From assembly GCF_000143415.4 (NCBI RefSeq), contig NW_003314262.1, forward strand, positions 3,978,021 through 4,042,020: a DNA stretch of 64,000 bases. Reading direction: 5' to 3'. Both the position numbers and the translations under genes were made by a program. Within the stretch, counting starts at the first letter, position 1. Each line of letters begins with the position of its first letter. The notes beneath the pieces were generated by a model. That model was not told the DNA's origin, made no database searches, and worked only from the letters and a program-made list of their open reading frames with translations. Of the stretch, positions 45,461 through 55,935 are shown in pieces. This stretch comes from Selaginella moellendorffii. Its lineage: Eukaryota > Streptophyta > Lycopodiopsida > Selaginellales > Selaginellaceae.

Positions 45461-47299
45461 GTATCATAGAAAGAGTCTTAGTAAATACTATTTAATAAGA
45501 TTGGGCAACTAGTCTCATTGCATATGCAGAGATGAAAACAGTTATCTGAATGGGTACACATTTGGGTGTTATGACTTTGCATTTGTTCATTGAGTAGGGA
45601 TTTTAATTTCCTTTTTGTACTAGATTATATTAGCTTTTGCTTGGGGTTATAAGATGGATGTGAGATGTTTCAATTGCATGAGTTTTCACTTGGGCTTGTA
45701 AATAAGGTGCATTAGCAACTTAAGGTTATACTTTGAGTTAGCAAGATTAATATTAGTCTATTGGTGGTTACTATGAATTGTGTGAGTAAAAGTAAACCTC
45801 CTCTATGTTTGCTATAAGTGGCAAATAAATTTGTTCATAGCTATTTAGTATGGCACTAATGGATCCTTCTTAGGCATAATTATAAGTGGATTAATCAAAA
45901 CTATAGGGATTAGTCTATTGGTTCAAGTAATTATTACTATGCTTTCTCATAAACTTTTCTTAGATTGGACTAAAAGCATACAAATCATTTTCTCTTCTTG
46001 AAGAGATGATTTGCAATGCTCTTTAAATAATATAGAGTTAGATTAATTTTGAGTTTGATTGGAAAAAGAGTGGCATAAGCTATAAAAGTTAGCAGTGTTA
46101 GGTGTTGTAAATTTTTATTAGTGAGGTGTGGCATTTATATTGCATTTTATCGAATAGAGTTGATATTTGATATTCACATAAATCTTTGTAATAATGATAT
46201 AGGTGTTGTTCATGATATTGCTCGATTGATGATATTGTGATATTTATATCATATCTATGTGATCATGAGTAATGTGTTTATGAAGTAGTTTGATCAAATG
46301 ATGATCAACCCTAAAGTGGTTGATAATGATGTTGCCTACTTGTATGTAGTAATATTGTAGTAACTTTAACTAGATTCTCAAGAGTGATTCATTATATACT
46401 AAGCTAATGTTAATACCTTGGTTCCTTAAGGGTTTGCCCATTGAAGTTTTAGAAAAGGGTTAAAGCATTCATTTGCTATAACTTATTGGTTAATTCGTTA
46501 ACACTTGGAGTAAGTTGTTGGATAGAGAAAGTGTATAGTTGAAGTATTGACATTACTAACATTTATGTTAGTGGAAGTAACATTGGTTTGTCGAGTGATG
46601 AAGAATTGCCCTTGGAACTTAATTTTCATGTTATTTTCTTTTTTAGTGTTTTGGTTTCACATTTGATCTTGAAGGTGATTGAAGAAGAGTGTTATGACAA
46701 TATTGATATGGGAAAATATGGTCTTTATGATCCAATTTTGGATGTTCAGTTTGCATTTTTGCAAATATTGGTCTTGAATATTGGATATATAGGCATGATG
46801 TTTAATGCTTAAGCATGTTGTTATTTTATAAGAATTTATATTGAAGTGAACTTATATAAAATTTTAGGTAAGAGGAAGTTGGTTGAGTCTTGAGAATTTG
46901 TATTCCTAACTAAAATTCATTCATTCTATAATGGAAAATTTTTCTTCAATTTTTTAAAAACTTTTCTAATGGTTAATCTATTAATCATTTTACTCAAAAA
47001 CCATTTCATTTGCATGAGCCATTACTAGTGAAACGGTTAGAATTGACTTTGGTTGGATTAAACCTTAGTAAGTAATTTATATGATGCGGCTTAAAAGGGA
47101 TGTTGACTTTTGGGGTTAATGCAATTGAGTTAAATAAAGTCTGGAATTGGTATAGAAAAGTGGCTGTTGTGCTTTTCTAAAAAGATGATTCTTGTGCCTT
47201 TCTTTAATGGCAGATTGCATCTTATATTTTGTTAAATTTTATGAGAGTAGTGAACTTTCACTAATCTTGACTTTAATATTGGTGACTTTACTCTTTGGC
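45461..47299. other. AT-rich DNA, no recognised gene
   Basis: The longest open frame, 46588-46812 plus, is 74 codons and has no motif. This stretch contains the left flank of the plus-strand TRIM, including its taaag duplication at 47300-47304. Before the inferred inversion it would have lain next to 27615. Confidence 0.35.
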
Positions 47300-47304
47300 T
47301 AAAG

Positions 47305-47896
47305 TGTAAGCAACCAAAGGAACGACTCGAGAGACGATCCATGGGGTTCAAATATAGAGGGAAAGGGCCCATGAACAAGAGTGCACCCCTTTTTCCAATT
47401 GGTTAAAGGTCTTGGGATAGTTGGAGTTAATCGTCCTTGGGTTTGAATAGTATTAGGTTGGGTGACCTCCCGGGAAGTCCAAACTTAGGAGCTTACATTT
47501 GGTATCAGAGCGGTCTCAGGTCCGACTCTGTTGGTTGGCTAAGGGAATCACACCACATGTTGATTGACATCTGGCTGGTCCAGTTTGCTCCCGCTGGGCT
47601 CGACTCGAGGGGTAGGTGTCAAGAGAGCAGGGCTCTCGGGAGAGCTGCAACTCTCAGCTTCCGTTCACGAGGGCGTGAACTTGCAGGGAAGCGTGGTGGA
47701 TTGTAAGCAACCAAAGGGAACGACTCAAGAGACAATCTGTTGGGGTTCAAATATAGAGGGAAAGGGCCCATGAATAAGAGTGCACCCCTTTTTCCAATTG
47801 GTTAAGGGTCTTGGGATATTTGGGGTTAAGCGTCCTTGAGTTTGAATAGTACTGGGTTGAGTGACCTCCCGGGAAATCCAAACTCAGGAGCTTACA
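47305..47896 (+). mobile_element. TRIM family 1, complete copy, plus orientation
   Basis: LTRs 47305-47497 and 47702-47896 (193 and 195 bp) flank an interior that begins TTTGGTATCAGAGCGG, so the primer-binding site TGGTATCAGAGC is at 47500-47511. The flanks are taaag on the left and gcgag on the right. These do not match each other, but they are the partners of the flanks of the TRIM at 27616-28209. Confidence 0.9.
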
Positions 47897-50388
47897 GCGA
47901 GGGGACCTTTAGATGTCAACAAACTTATCTTGGCCTGCCAAAAGATCAATACGTAAGTTTTATAATTTTACCTCTAACTCCACTTTAACTTGTTTTGTTG
48001 TGTTTAAATGTAGGCTTGGGCAATTCGCTGTTCAAAAACAAAACCTTGTCCATGATATCGAGCAACTTTGATTTTTGGCAGACTTGAGTGAGGATGACAT
48101 CCGCCAACATTATGGTGATGATCTCGCAACACTTGTTCAGCACTCATGCACTCGAAATGACGGTACAACTTGGTTCAACAACCCAATCAGTTTTATGCTC
48201 ACTGTGTGGTATAAGGTATGTCTTTCCCTTTTATTTTATAAAAGCCTCTTTTAATTGTTTTGGTTTTTATCCTTTGGTGAAGGTCAAGTAGGATGCTTAT
48301 GAACTTGTATATCCGGAAAAGAGTCGGGAAGAGCTCTCAGCTGAGTTTGTACAAATTGAGCACAAAATTTAGCATGCAAAGTCCTCAAAGTTGAAGAAAC
48401 TAGTATGCATTGCAGACAATCGCAGGCCGAAGGAGTGGCTAGAGACTATAGCCGAAATTTCTTCTCATGAATGTAAGTTTCTTATCACACTTCATTTTTC
48501 TTAATTATGCATATGTTACTTTTGTAGTGAACAAAACTCTAGATGACATGATTTACAATATCGCAAAATCGAAGCTTCCATATAAGCAACAGATAGAGAC
48601 TCTGGAGTTCCTCAATGTCTGCTTGATGAACAGAGAGAAAGGACTGCCAGAACTATTTTGAACATGATGAGAAGGGTTGTTTACATTACTCAAACTATAA
48701 GTGAAGGTGAGAAGTTCTTGGCACCACACATTGGTGACGATCCAAATGGCACATTCATGTCTTTCGACACCTACATCAACACGTCATTGGAAGGGATCAA
48801 AGAGGGGTGGTTGCCAGAGAAGTCTACAAGCACAACAACTTATGATTGCCAATATGGTCAACCTTATTTCATGCGACATGCAGCTTATAGGTATAATATG
48901 ATTTCTAAGACTGTTTTTTTAATATATATTGTTTACAGGTATCTTCGATACAGAGGCATCCCATTTGAGGCACCAGTTTGCACTCGACTTGTTGCAAAGG
49001 GTGTAAGGGATGGAGGAATGTACCCAACAATGTTTGCAAGAGATCCGAAGGCACGGAAAATAGAATGCCCTTGGGAGTTGGAGCTCCTAGGGGAGGAGAC
49101 CTCTACACTAGATCGCGAGGAAATTATCAATGCTAGCAATGATGGCAATGCAAGTGACGATGGAGACGAGGATGAGGAAGCTCCAGATCAAGTTCGTGTT
49201 CCACCATCAGACAGTCAGGAACAGGCTCCAATTCAACCATCAAACAACCAAGATCTGGATCAAGTTCTACCAGTAAATAACGATGATCAAGTGGTTCACA
49301 GAATATCACGTTGATCTCGAGGTAAGCAAAAGTGAATTTTACAAACTAAAGGTGGTAATACATGTTTTTTGCAGTAATGACTGTTGGTAGTAATTTCATT
49401 CCAGCTTGACGAGATGCTTGTGAAGAGGAGTTGGAGGAACTCTCATCAACAACATGCCATATAACAGTATCATACTATTTATTACTTTTTTCATTCACTT
49501 AGCTCTTTTATAGGTCTGTCCTGTGTCCCCAATAACACAACGAGGCATTTTGGGTATCTTCATTGGCTCTTACAGTAGATTATTGACATCTTTCATGGAA
49601 GACGACATCAACATAGATATACGCCACCAGTTCAACTGTTGGTGCCGAAAGATACAAAGGCCTGTGCTCCCAGTTGCGGACTTCATTCTCTTCGACTTTC
49701 CAGATGGTCCTTCAGATATTGATGGGAAAGTTGAGGATTAGAACTTTCTCACACCTGACCACTTGCGCGATGCATTCCTATTGTCTGAAGCACTTATGCT
49801 CAAAGCTAGCCATGTCATCTTCATCCTACCGAATGACCCCAACTGGATGTATGAGCTTATGACGTGCACAGTAGAAGTTCATTTCAAGTCATTCTCTTCC
49901 GGGTGCATCATGGATCCTATTGGCATTGATACGAAGGGCGTCCAAGGGAAGCCTGAAAAGGTGAGTATGTATTTTATATTTTTATCTAATTTCTAAACAT
50001 TTTTATTTTCCAGGTTATGATGTGGACCTATCATGCCTTCTACAGAAACACACATGATGGGTTTTGTGATAGCGAACGTGCAACACGTGTTTTGCTTGGG
50101 TACGACAGTTCCACTAACATCATACCCAACCTTGTGGATGAGCAGATCCGCAACACGTTTCCAGGGTACCGATTCCGAACTCTATCGGCAATGCAAGTCT
50201 TGCTTGAGCTCTATTGCCCATTAGATGGTGTTGTGTTTGATTGCACAGCAGGTAGTGGTTCTATGGTGGAGGCAGCACGTGACTCTAGTAGATCAATGTT
50301 TGCTATTGAAGAACATCATTTCTTCAAATGCCAGCTCAAGCTCTATTTCGTTAAAGTGGGAATTATCATTATCCCACTTGTAAAATAA
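47897..50388 (+). pseudogene. Gene 1, 3' part: N6/N4 DNA methyltransferase-like, decayed
   Basis: Continues gene 1 after the TRIM; with one gcgag copy the joint reads HVYARGPLDV in frame. GT-AG introns fit at 47953-48013, 48216-48282, 48473-48527, 48891-48938 and 49961-50013, plus less certain ones near 49322-49513. The C-terminal part resembles beta-class DNA methyltransferases: VADFILFDFPDGP where motif IV (DPPY-like) is expected, a LRDAFLLSEALML helix and VIFILPNDP, then VVFDCTAGSGSMVEAAR with FAIEE, a good motif I with the acidic residue that holds S-adenosylmethionine. Stops are TGA 48069, TAG 48289, TAG 48370, TGA 49312 and TAG 49739; a frameshift lies near 48658. Motif IV departs from DPPY, so activity of even an undamaged copy is uncertain. 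Confidence 0.6.
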
Positions 50389-52269
50389 AGTTTCCAAACC
50401 TTTATATAGTATATAAATATAACAAAATTCAACTGCATTGAGGCACATGCCATTTTATTTTAAACAAGGAAATGTCTACTCAATCACTTCTCCTCCCCCT
50501 GCCACTGCTTCACCTCTCTCTTCTCCTTGTCATTGTCGTCTTTCCATCCTTTTAATATTGGCTCAGTTGCTCCGAGTCTAGGTGGAGCCCAAGTCCCCAT
50601 TCAATCTTTACTTTCCGGCCCTCTGTTTTAAGTGTCGCATGGTCATTATTAGATCCCGTAGTTTCTCCCGTGTGATTAATGTGAATCTGTCTCTTTTGAC
50701 CAACTTGTGACCGCAGGCTTTGGAGGGTGCAATGACATTCGAGGACGAGCCACGCTCATGGGAGAAAAGGACACCGTTCAGATCAAAAACGATACAGTAC
50801 CTTTGCCGTGACTCTGAAATGAAATGCATCAGCATAAAAAATGGTACAAGTCAATTTTACCATCTACAATATTAGCGAATGTTGCTCCCGATGGTCGTTG
50901 AGAGGGTTTTGGTCGAGGAAACGTGAAGGGCGGAAATACTCTCCTCTGCAATGTGGGGTCAATCGCATCCGATGGCATGTGGGCACATGCCATTTCAGCT
51001 GTAGACTCTGGTACAACTGGCTCAACAGTGGCATGGGGTGGTTCCGATGGCGTGTGATCACACGCAATTTCAGCTGGTGCCTCCGTTGGCAAAGTGGACA
51101 TGACCGAACAGGCAGCAGGGGCGGTGTAGGGAGGTTCCAACGGCGCGTAGTCAGACGATTGGGCACACGTTGAGTCCGTTGGAAATGAGGATACGACCGG
51201 CTCGGCGGCTGGGGCGGCCTCATGTGGGTCCAATGGCGCCTGGTCACCGTCAGTTGGATACGTGGACAAGATTGACTCAGTGGTATGGGCAGCATCAAGT
51301 GGAGCGTGGTCAGCTTGCTTGGCGTTGATATGGATAGTAGCCTCCACTAGCTCTGATGACTCTTGCAGCCAAGTAGAGTCCACTGGCGGATCCATATGCA
51401 TGTCCAAATATCTCCCTTCGATTGAGATGGTATCCTCCCGTGCTACTAAAAACAAACTCATTAGCACATTGAATCGACTATACTATATTTACCATCAACT
51501 GCTATTGAGGAACTAGGACCGATATCACTTGGGCGCACTGCTGATTCTGAAGGATTGGACATACGTTTCGACCCTTGCTTGGCACTATCCTTCCTCGACA
51601 CTAAAGGCTAGAGTTTGTAAATTCAACTGAATAATCTCTACTTACCATTTGCTCTGCGACCTACATGGACAATGTTAGAAATGGTAAAAGGTTAGGAATG
51701 GATGTACTATTATTTACCTGATGGTTTGTCTTGTATGACCTTCCTCCGCTGCTCTTTGGCCACCTCAGGCTGGCCATCGTCGTCATCATTGTCGTCGTCG
51801 TTATTGTGATCGTCACCATTGTGAGGACCATCCAAGTCCTCTTCGTCCTCCTCTTCTTCGTCCTCCTCTTCTTTGTCCTCCTCTTCGTCCTTCTGCTCTT
51901 CCTGCTCATTATCTTTCTCTGGCTCCTCATCCCCCTCCTGCATTTCTTCCATAGGCTGCTCAGGCTGGATGGCTTGTTCTTCCAGGACCATCTTGGGAAA
52001 ATCATCTGGCCGAGTCTCCATCTCAAAATACAAGACATCCATAGCCTGTTTTAGTGCGTGACCTAGGACCGTATCCTCACCCGACTGTCTTAACATGGTT
52101 TCTGCACGTTCTTGCACCCTTCGAAGATGACGAGATGAGAAAAACGTGGCCCTGACTTGAAAAGCATCCCTCATCCATTGTACCTCTCTATTGAGATTGG
52201 GGAAGGGGAGTCCGCCATAGGAATCTGAGTCATGAGGTGGTGACTGCCTGCTTTCACTCAACCCTTGAT

Positions 52270-52316
52270 CTGCAATGAATGGCATGAGCACACACGCCAT
52301 AACCGCGAGGCATTAC
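52270..52316 (-). other. 47-nt intron made mainly of the palindrome
   Basis: Reading the minus strand, gtaatgcctcgcgg is followed by the palindrome copy at 52279-52300 and attgcag. Removal joins a phase-1 exon pair (KKGNEKMI to DQGLSES) in frame. 47 is not a multiple of three, so retention would break the frame. Confidence 0.75.
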
Positions 52317-52460
52317 CTATCATCTTTTCGTTTCCCTTCTTCCTTTTCGAATCAAACGCCTCTGATCTCGACGACTGTCCAACGTGCTTTCGCTTTTTAT
52401 GACCACTGTCAGTTTGAGCTTGGCTGGTGCTTGCCTGTTTTGCCTTTGAAGAAGTTTCTC

Positions 52461-52509
52461 CTGCAAGGAATGGCATGAGACCACACGCCATTGCAAATAT
52501 AATTTGTAC
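52461..52509 (-). other. 49-nt intron made mainly of the palindrome
   Basis: Minus strand: gtacaaattatatttgca, then the palindrome (52470-52491), then tccttgcag. Removal joins SNRKKG to GETSSKAK in phase 1. Confidence 0.75.
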
Positions 52510-52599
52510 CTCCTTTTTTCCTATTGCTTGTCTGTTTGTCCTTCTTCGATGCGCCACCAGTGCGCTTTTCAGTCCTCGTGTCTGAATATTCACAACGAT

Positions 52600-52637
52600 C
52601 TATAATCAAAATGGCGTGAGGCCTCACGTGACCTTAC
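52600..52637 (-). other. 38-nt intron, almost only palindrome plus splice signals
   Basis: Minus strand: gtaag, the palindrome (52611-52632), then attttgattatag. Removal joins SSQPAQ to DRCEYSDT in phase 1. At 38 nt it is shorter than typical plant introns (about 60 nt or more). Confidence 0.7.
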
Positions 52638-54098
52638 CTTGTGCAGGTTGTGAGCTCGGCCCAACATGGGTATCTTCAACAGTAGCTGTTAACACCGTTT
52701 CAGCATCTGGGGGTGGCCACGCTCCTGCATACAGAGCTTGTGAGATAACATTTAAACTTAAAGTGTGTACTCACCAGGTTCGCAGAGAAGATACTGTTTT
52801 TCTTTGGCAACTGTAATTATATGCTCCATTGAAGTCACCTCTTCAATGGAGTTTGTCACCGCAACACATGGGACACCCTTGAGTAGTGCGGCTCGAAAGA
52901 ATAGTCCGCCGCAGTTGTACTCGACAACACATTTGCCCTTGGAGTCGGAAGCAGGTGACCCACCCGCTATTGCGTTGAAGACCCAGCTGAGCATTTCCCA
53001 TGCTGCACCTGGAGCTTTCTTTGGATTCGAAAGCTCCATAGCCGTCTTTAGTTCCTCAGGCACGGGTAAATTGACCTCCCTCAGATCAATTCGATTGGCC
53101 TTGTCGAACGAAGCTGGGAAGTCACTCCAGTCCCACTCTGCTGCAGGACCAATAACAAGGGCGAGTGTGAAGATGCGGACATTCGTCGGTATCTTCTTCT
53201 TAGCCATTATCCCATGGATCTCCCGCATCTCCTTGCCTTTCAACCGAGCCTTCACCTCGTTCAAGGCCTTCCAGAACTTGTGATAGGATTCGGAGTCGTA
53301 GATCATATAGTGGACTGAAGATTCCACCTCCACAAGTCCCACCATTAAGTCAATGATGGAGCTGACTTCATCTGCATGAGTGATTTCCTCGTTTGTGAAG
53401 TCCATCACACAAAAGATGTTCTTGACCTGCTCATCTCCGCGGGAAACGATGCTCCTCCACCTTTGATCCTCATCCGAATTCAAGTATACCCGGTAAGGTT
53501 CTCGATAGGCCTCTGCTGCGGGGTCGAGCTGTTTCTGAAGCCGACGGTCGACATCAATCTTAATGAAATTTGGATACTAATCCAACTTCTCAGCTTTACT
53601 TTTCGTGGCATCCCGCAGTAGATCGATGAACTTGGGGGCCCCCTTCACGTACTCGTCGATGTCTTCATTTGACAACTCCAGCGCTTCCATCATCTCTTGC
53701 GTGGTGTCGATGCTCACCCTCTCCACGGCCACTTGCTCGAAGATCCAATCCTTCAATAGCGCACGAGCTCTCAGAGTCGTGCACAAGTCCTCGTATGTCA
53801 CAATATGGCCGGGAGTCATTTTGGTCTTGTTGAAGACTACCTCACCACGTAGAAGAGCATTAGCCACTGTCAGAAGGTCGTCGTCGTCTAGAGACCGCGA
53901 GAAACGCAAGGCGTTGAGCTTCAAATCATTGGGCTTCCGGCCGTCTTCCACACCCATTGAGTTTGGCAACTCCCCGTCATGGTACCTCCTCAGCACATCT
54001 ACCCATTTGTCAAAAACAACTTTTGTCGCGAGTAGAATGTTATGGATGCTGAGTGTGTCATTGACCCCCAGTGTTTTCGAGAGAAGACTCGAGAATTC

Positions 54099-54152
54099 CT
54101 GCAATGGAAATGGCGTGAGGCCACATGCTATGCCACATGCAACGAGGCTTAC
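54099..54152 (-). other. 54-nt intron carrying the palindrome
   Basis: Minus strand: gtaagcctcgttgcatgtgg, then the palindrome (54110-54131), then ttccattgcag. It follows a TAG codon that is CAG in the inferred ancestor. Removal joins exon 2 to EFSSLLSK in phase 0. Confidence 0.7.
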
Positions 54153-55331
54153 CTACCAGGCGCTAGTTGCTAGTGCACGTCCTTGTCCTGGTTTTTGTGG
54201 CTTCTTCAGTTGAACCCAGAGCTTCCGTGTTCGTGCCAATGTCTCGTGCAGACCCGATTTGTAGCACGTTTCTTGCTTGACATTCTGCGCGTGGGAGATG
54301 TATATGATAGATCGGAGGGGCGAGTTGCCTTTTATCAGGTGGACAACTCTTGTCTTGAAGACTTTCTTCACCTCCTCGCCCACCATAATATCCACAACTA
54401 TCTCTTGCATCGCCAAGCTAGAATGCTGCCCAGAGACGGCATAGAACCGGATGTTCTGATCGTCCAACACCTTCCTATTGATCAAGTCTGGAAACCTCGT
54501 CTCGCCCTTCATTGTTCAGTAGTAGGGGATCACGTCTGCGATGTCGGGTGTTACTGGACTTGCCAGCATCTTCTGCTTCAGTTTCTCCACCCACTCATCA
54601 GATACTAGCCTGTGGTTGTATTTGCTTTGGATGTCGATACGGCTCACGTCGATTGTATATACTTTGTTGGAATAGTAACAAGTACTATTATCTGCGACGA
54701 TTTTTGCTGCCTCTTCTTGCTCTTTCTGCTCTTTGCAGCTCTTCTTTTTGGTGGGTGTAGTGTTCGAACCCGAGGCAATGGCATCACTGAGTAGCTTCTT
54801 TTTTGGAGCAGGAGAGTCGGACGTCGGCTTGAGCTTGACCACCCTTTTCTGCTTCGAGGTAGTTTCCAGATCGACCCCCTTCCCCTTTGCTTCGCGAACT
54901 GGAGTCACTCTCAACGGCTCAATGTTGGAATATAGTTTTTGAACATCGCCGTAGGTGAGGTCCGTGGATTCCATGTGATCTTCATAGACCCGCAACGTCT
55001 TTGAAATTGTGGGCCTCCTGGACAACCTCTCCCTAGCTCCCTCTAGGAATTCCTCATAGCCGCTGCCCCCCTCCGGGAAGCCGCTAGGATGTGCAAGGTG
55101 GATCTTGAAGGCAGACGCTGTCTCTACCACAAGTGCCAGTCCATATTCTTGCATGGAACTGCATGGAGTGTCTGTCACTTGGATGAGGATCCCCATGCAT
55201 TCTTTTCTCCCACCATCTGTGTTGTACAGCCTCAGATCCTCGCCTTCCATCCCGAAAGTCCAACTGGTGAGCTCCTCCCCCTTCTCTGCATCCACATTGA
55301 CAGTGGCTGGAAGAAGAACGCAATTCCTCGC

Positions 55332-55570
55332 CTGTTCAGAAATGCACAACAATTAGAGCTGACAGATGAAAAGCTAGTAGCTGGAAATAACGTGAGGCCA
55401 CACGCCATTCACCACTGCATCAGATGTCTTGAGGCTGCATCCTAAGATGGCGTGAGGCTACACGCCATCTGTAACCGGACTGCACTCGAGAGCCCAATCG
55501 GTGCATGCCAATGTTGCTACTGAATGGCATGTGGCCTCATGCCATTTTCTACTTGGCCTAAAAGACTTAC
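55332..55570 (-). other. 239-nt first intron of gene 2 with three palindrome copies
   Basis: It starts gtaagtctttt right after an ATG codon and ends tctgaacag. Copies are at 55524-55545, 55447-55468 and 55387-55408, about 60-77 bp apart. The start codon choice is inferred from this splice. Confidence 0.55.
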
Positions 55571-55689
55571 CATTTGAAGCCGAATGGAGGCGTGACAACC
55601 GGACTCGCTGGCGAATGTGCACTGTGTGTGCAGCGGATCGTAGCAGCAAGGCTACTCTGCCACTTACAGTTGGAGAGTGGCACTGAAAT

Positions 55690-55935
55690 CTCCCGGGACG
55701 CCAAGTGGGCTGCGTGTGGGTGGCGAAGTGGGCGGCGGAGTTGGCGGCAAAGTTACAAACTGGGTGTGTCTTGAAGTGGACGCCGATGCACACGAGCGCG
55801 ATGCAAGCGCGAGTGTGATGCAAGCGCGAGTGGACGCCGATGCACACGAGAAACCTGTAGAGAAGTGGGAGCGCGAGTGGGAGCGCGATGCGAGCGCGAG
55901 TACGAAGCAAAATGCAAAACCTAACCTCACACGCG
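55690..55935. repeat. CpG-rich tandem repeat upstream of gene 2
   Basis: Units such as gcgcgagtg and gacgccgatgcacacgag repeat through the region just upstream of the gene 2 start. Open frames here are composition artefacts. A promoter or 5'-UTR role is inferred from its position. Confidence 0.6.

Larger units (their letters stand above)
50608..55573 (-). pseudogene. Gene 2: ParB-like and methyltransferase-like protein, 11 exons, three stops
   Basis: Exons (minus): 55573-55571 (ATG), 55331-54153, 54098-52775, 52724-52638, 52599-52510, 52460-52317, 52269-51718, 51660-51646, 51600-51493, 51445-50861, 50813-50608. The sum is 4293 nt, exactly 1431 codons. The first two introns are phase 0 and the other eight phase 1. 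A ParB-like domain lies at about residues 226-310 (VYTIDVSRIDI, then FYAVSGQHSSLA). Near residue 783, CVVEYNCGGLFFRAALLKG resembles a methyltransferase motif I that has lost its G-x-G. A basic linker, an acidic Asp/Glu run (about 1080-1120), a repeat region and a final FCP1/HAD-like CIVFDLNGVLFSHE follow. Stops: TGA 54518, TAG 54155, TAG 53579, each one C-to-T change from CGA or CAG. Probably an inactive or regulatory paralogue of gene 1. Confidence 0.65.

Noticed and set aside
52765-53283. 172-codon plus-strand frame opposite gene 2
   Set aside because: It is a shadow of the gene 2 methyltransferase-like exon, whose own frame extends through spliced neighbours.
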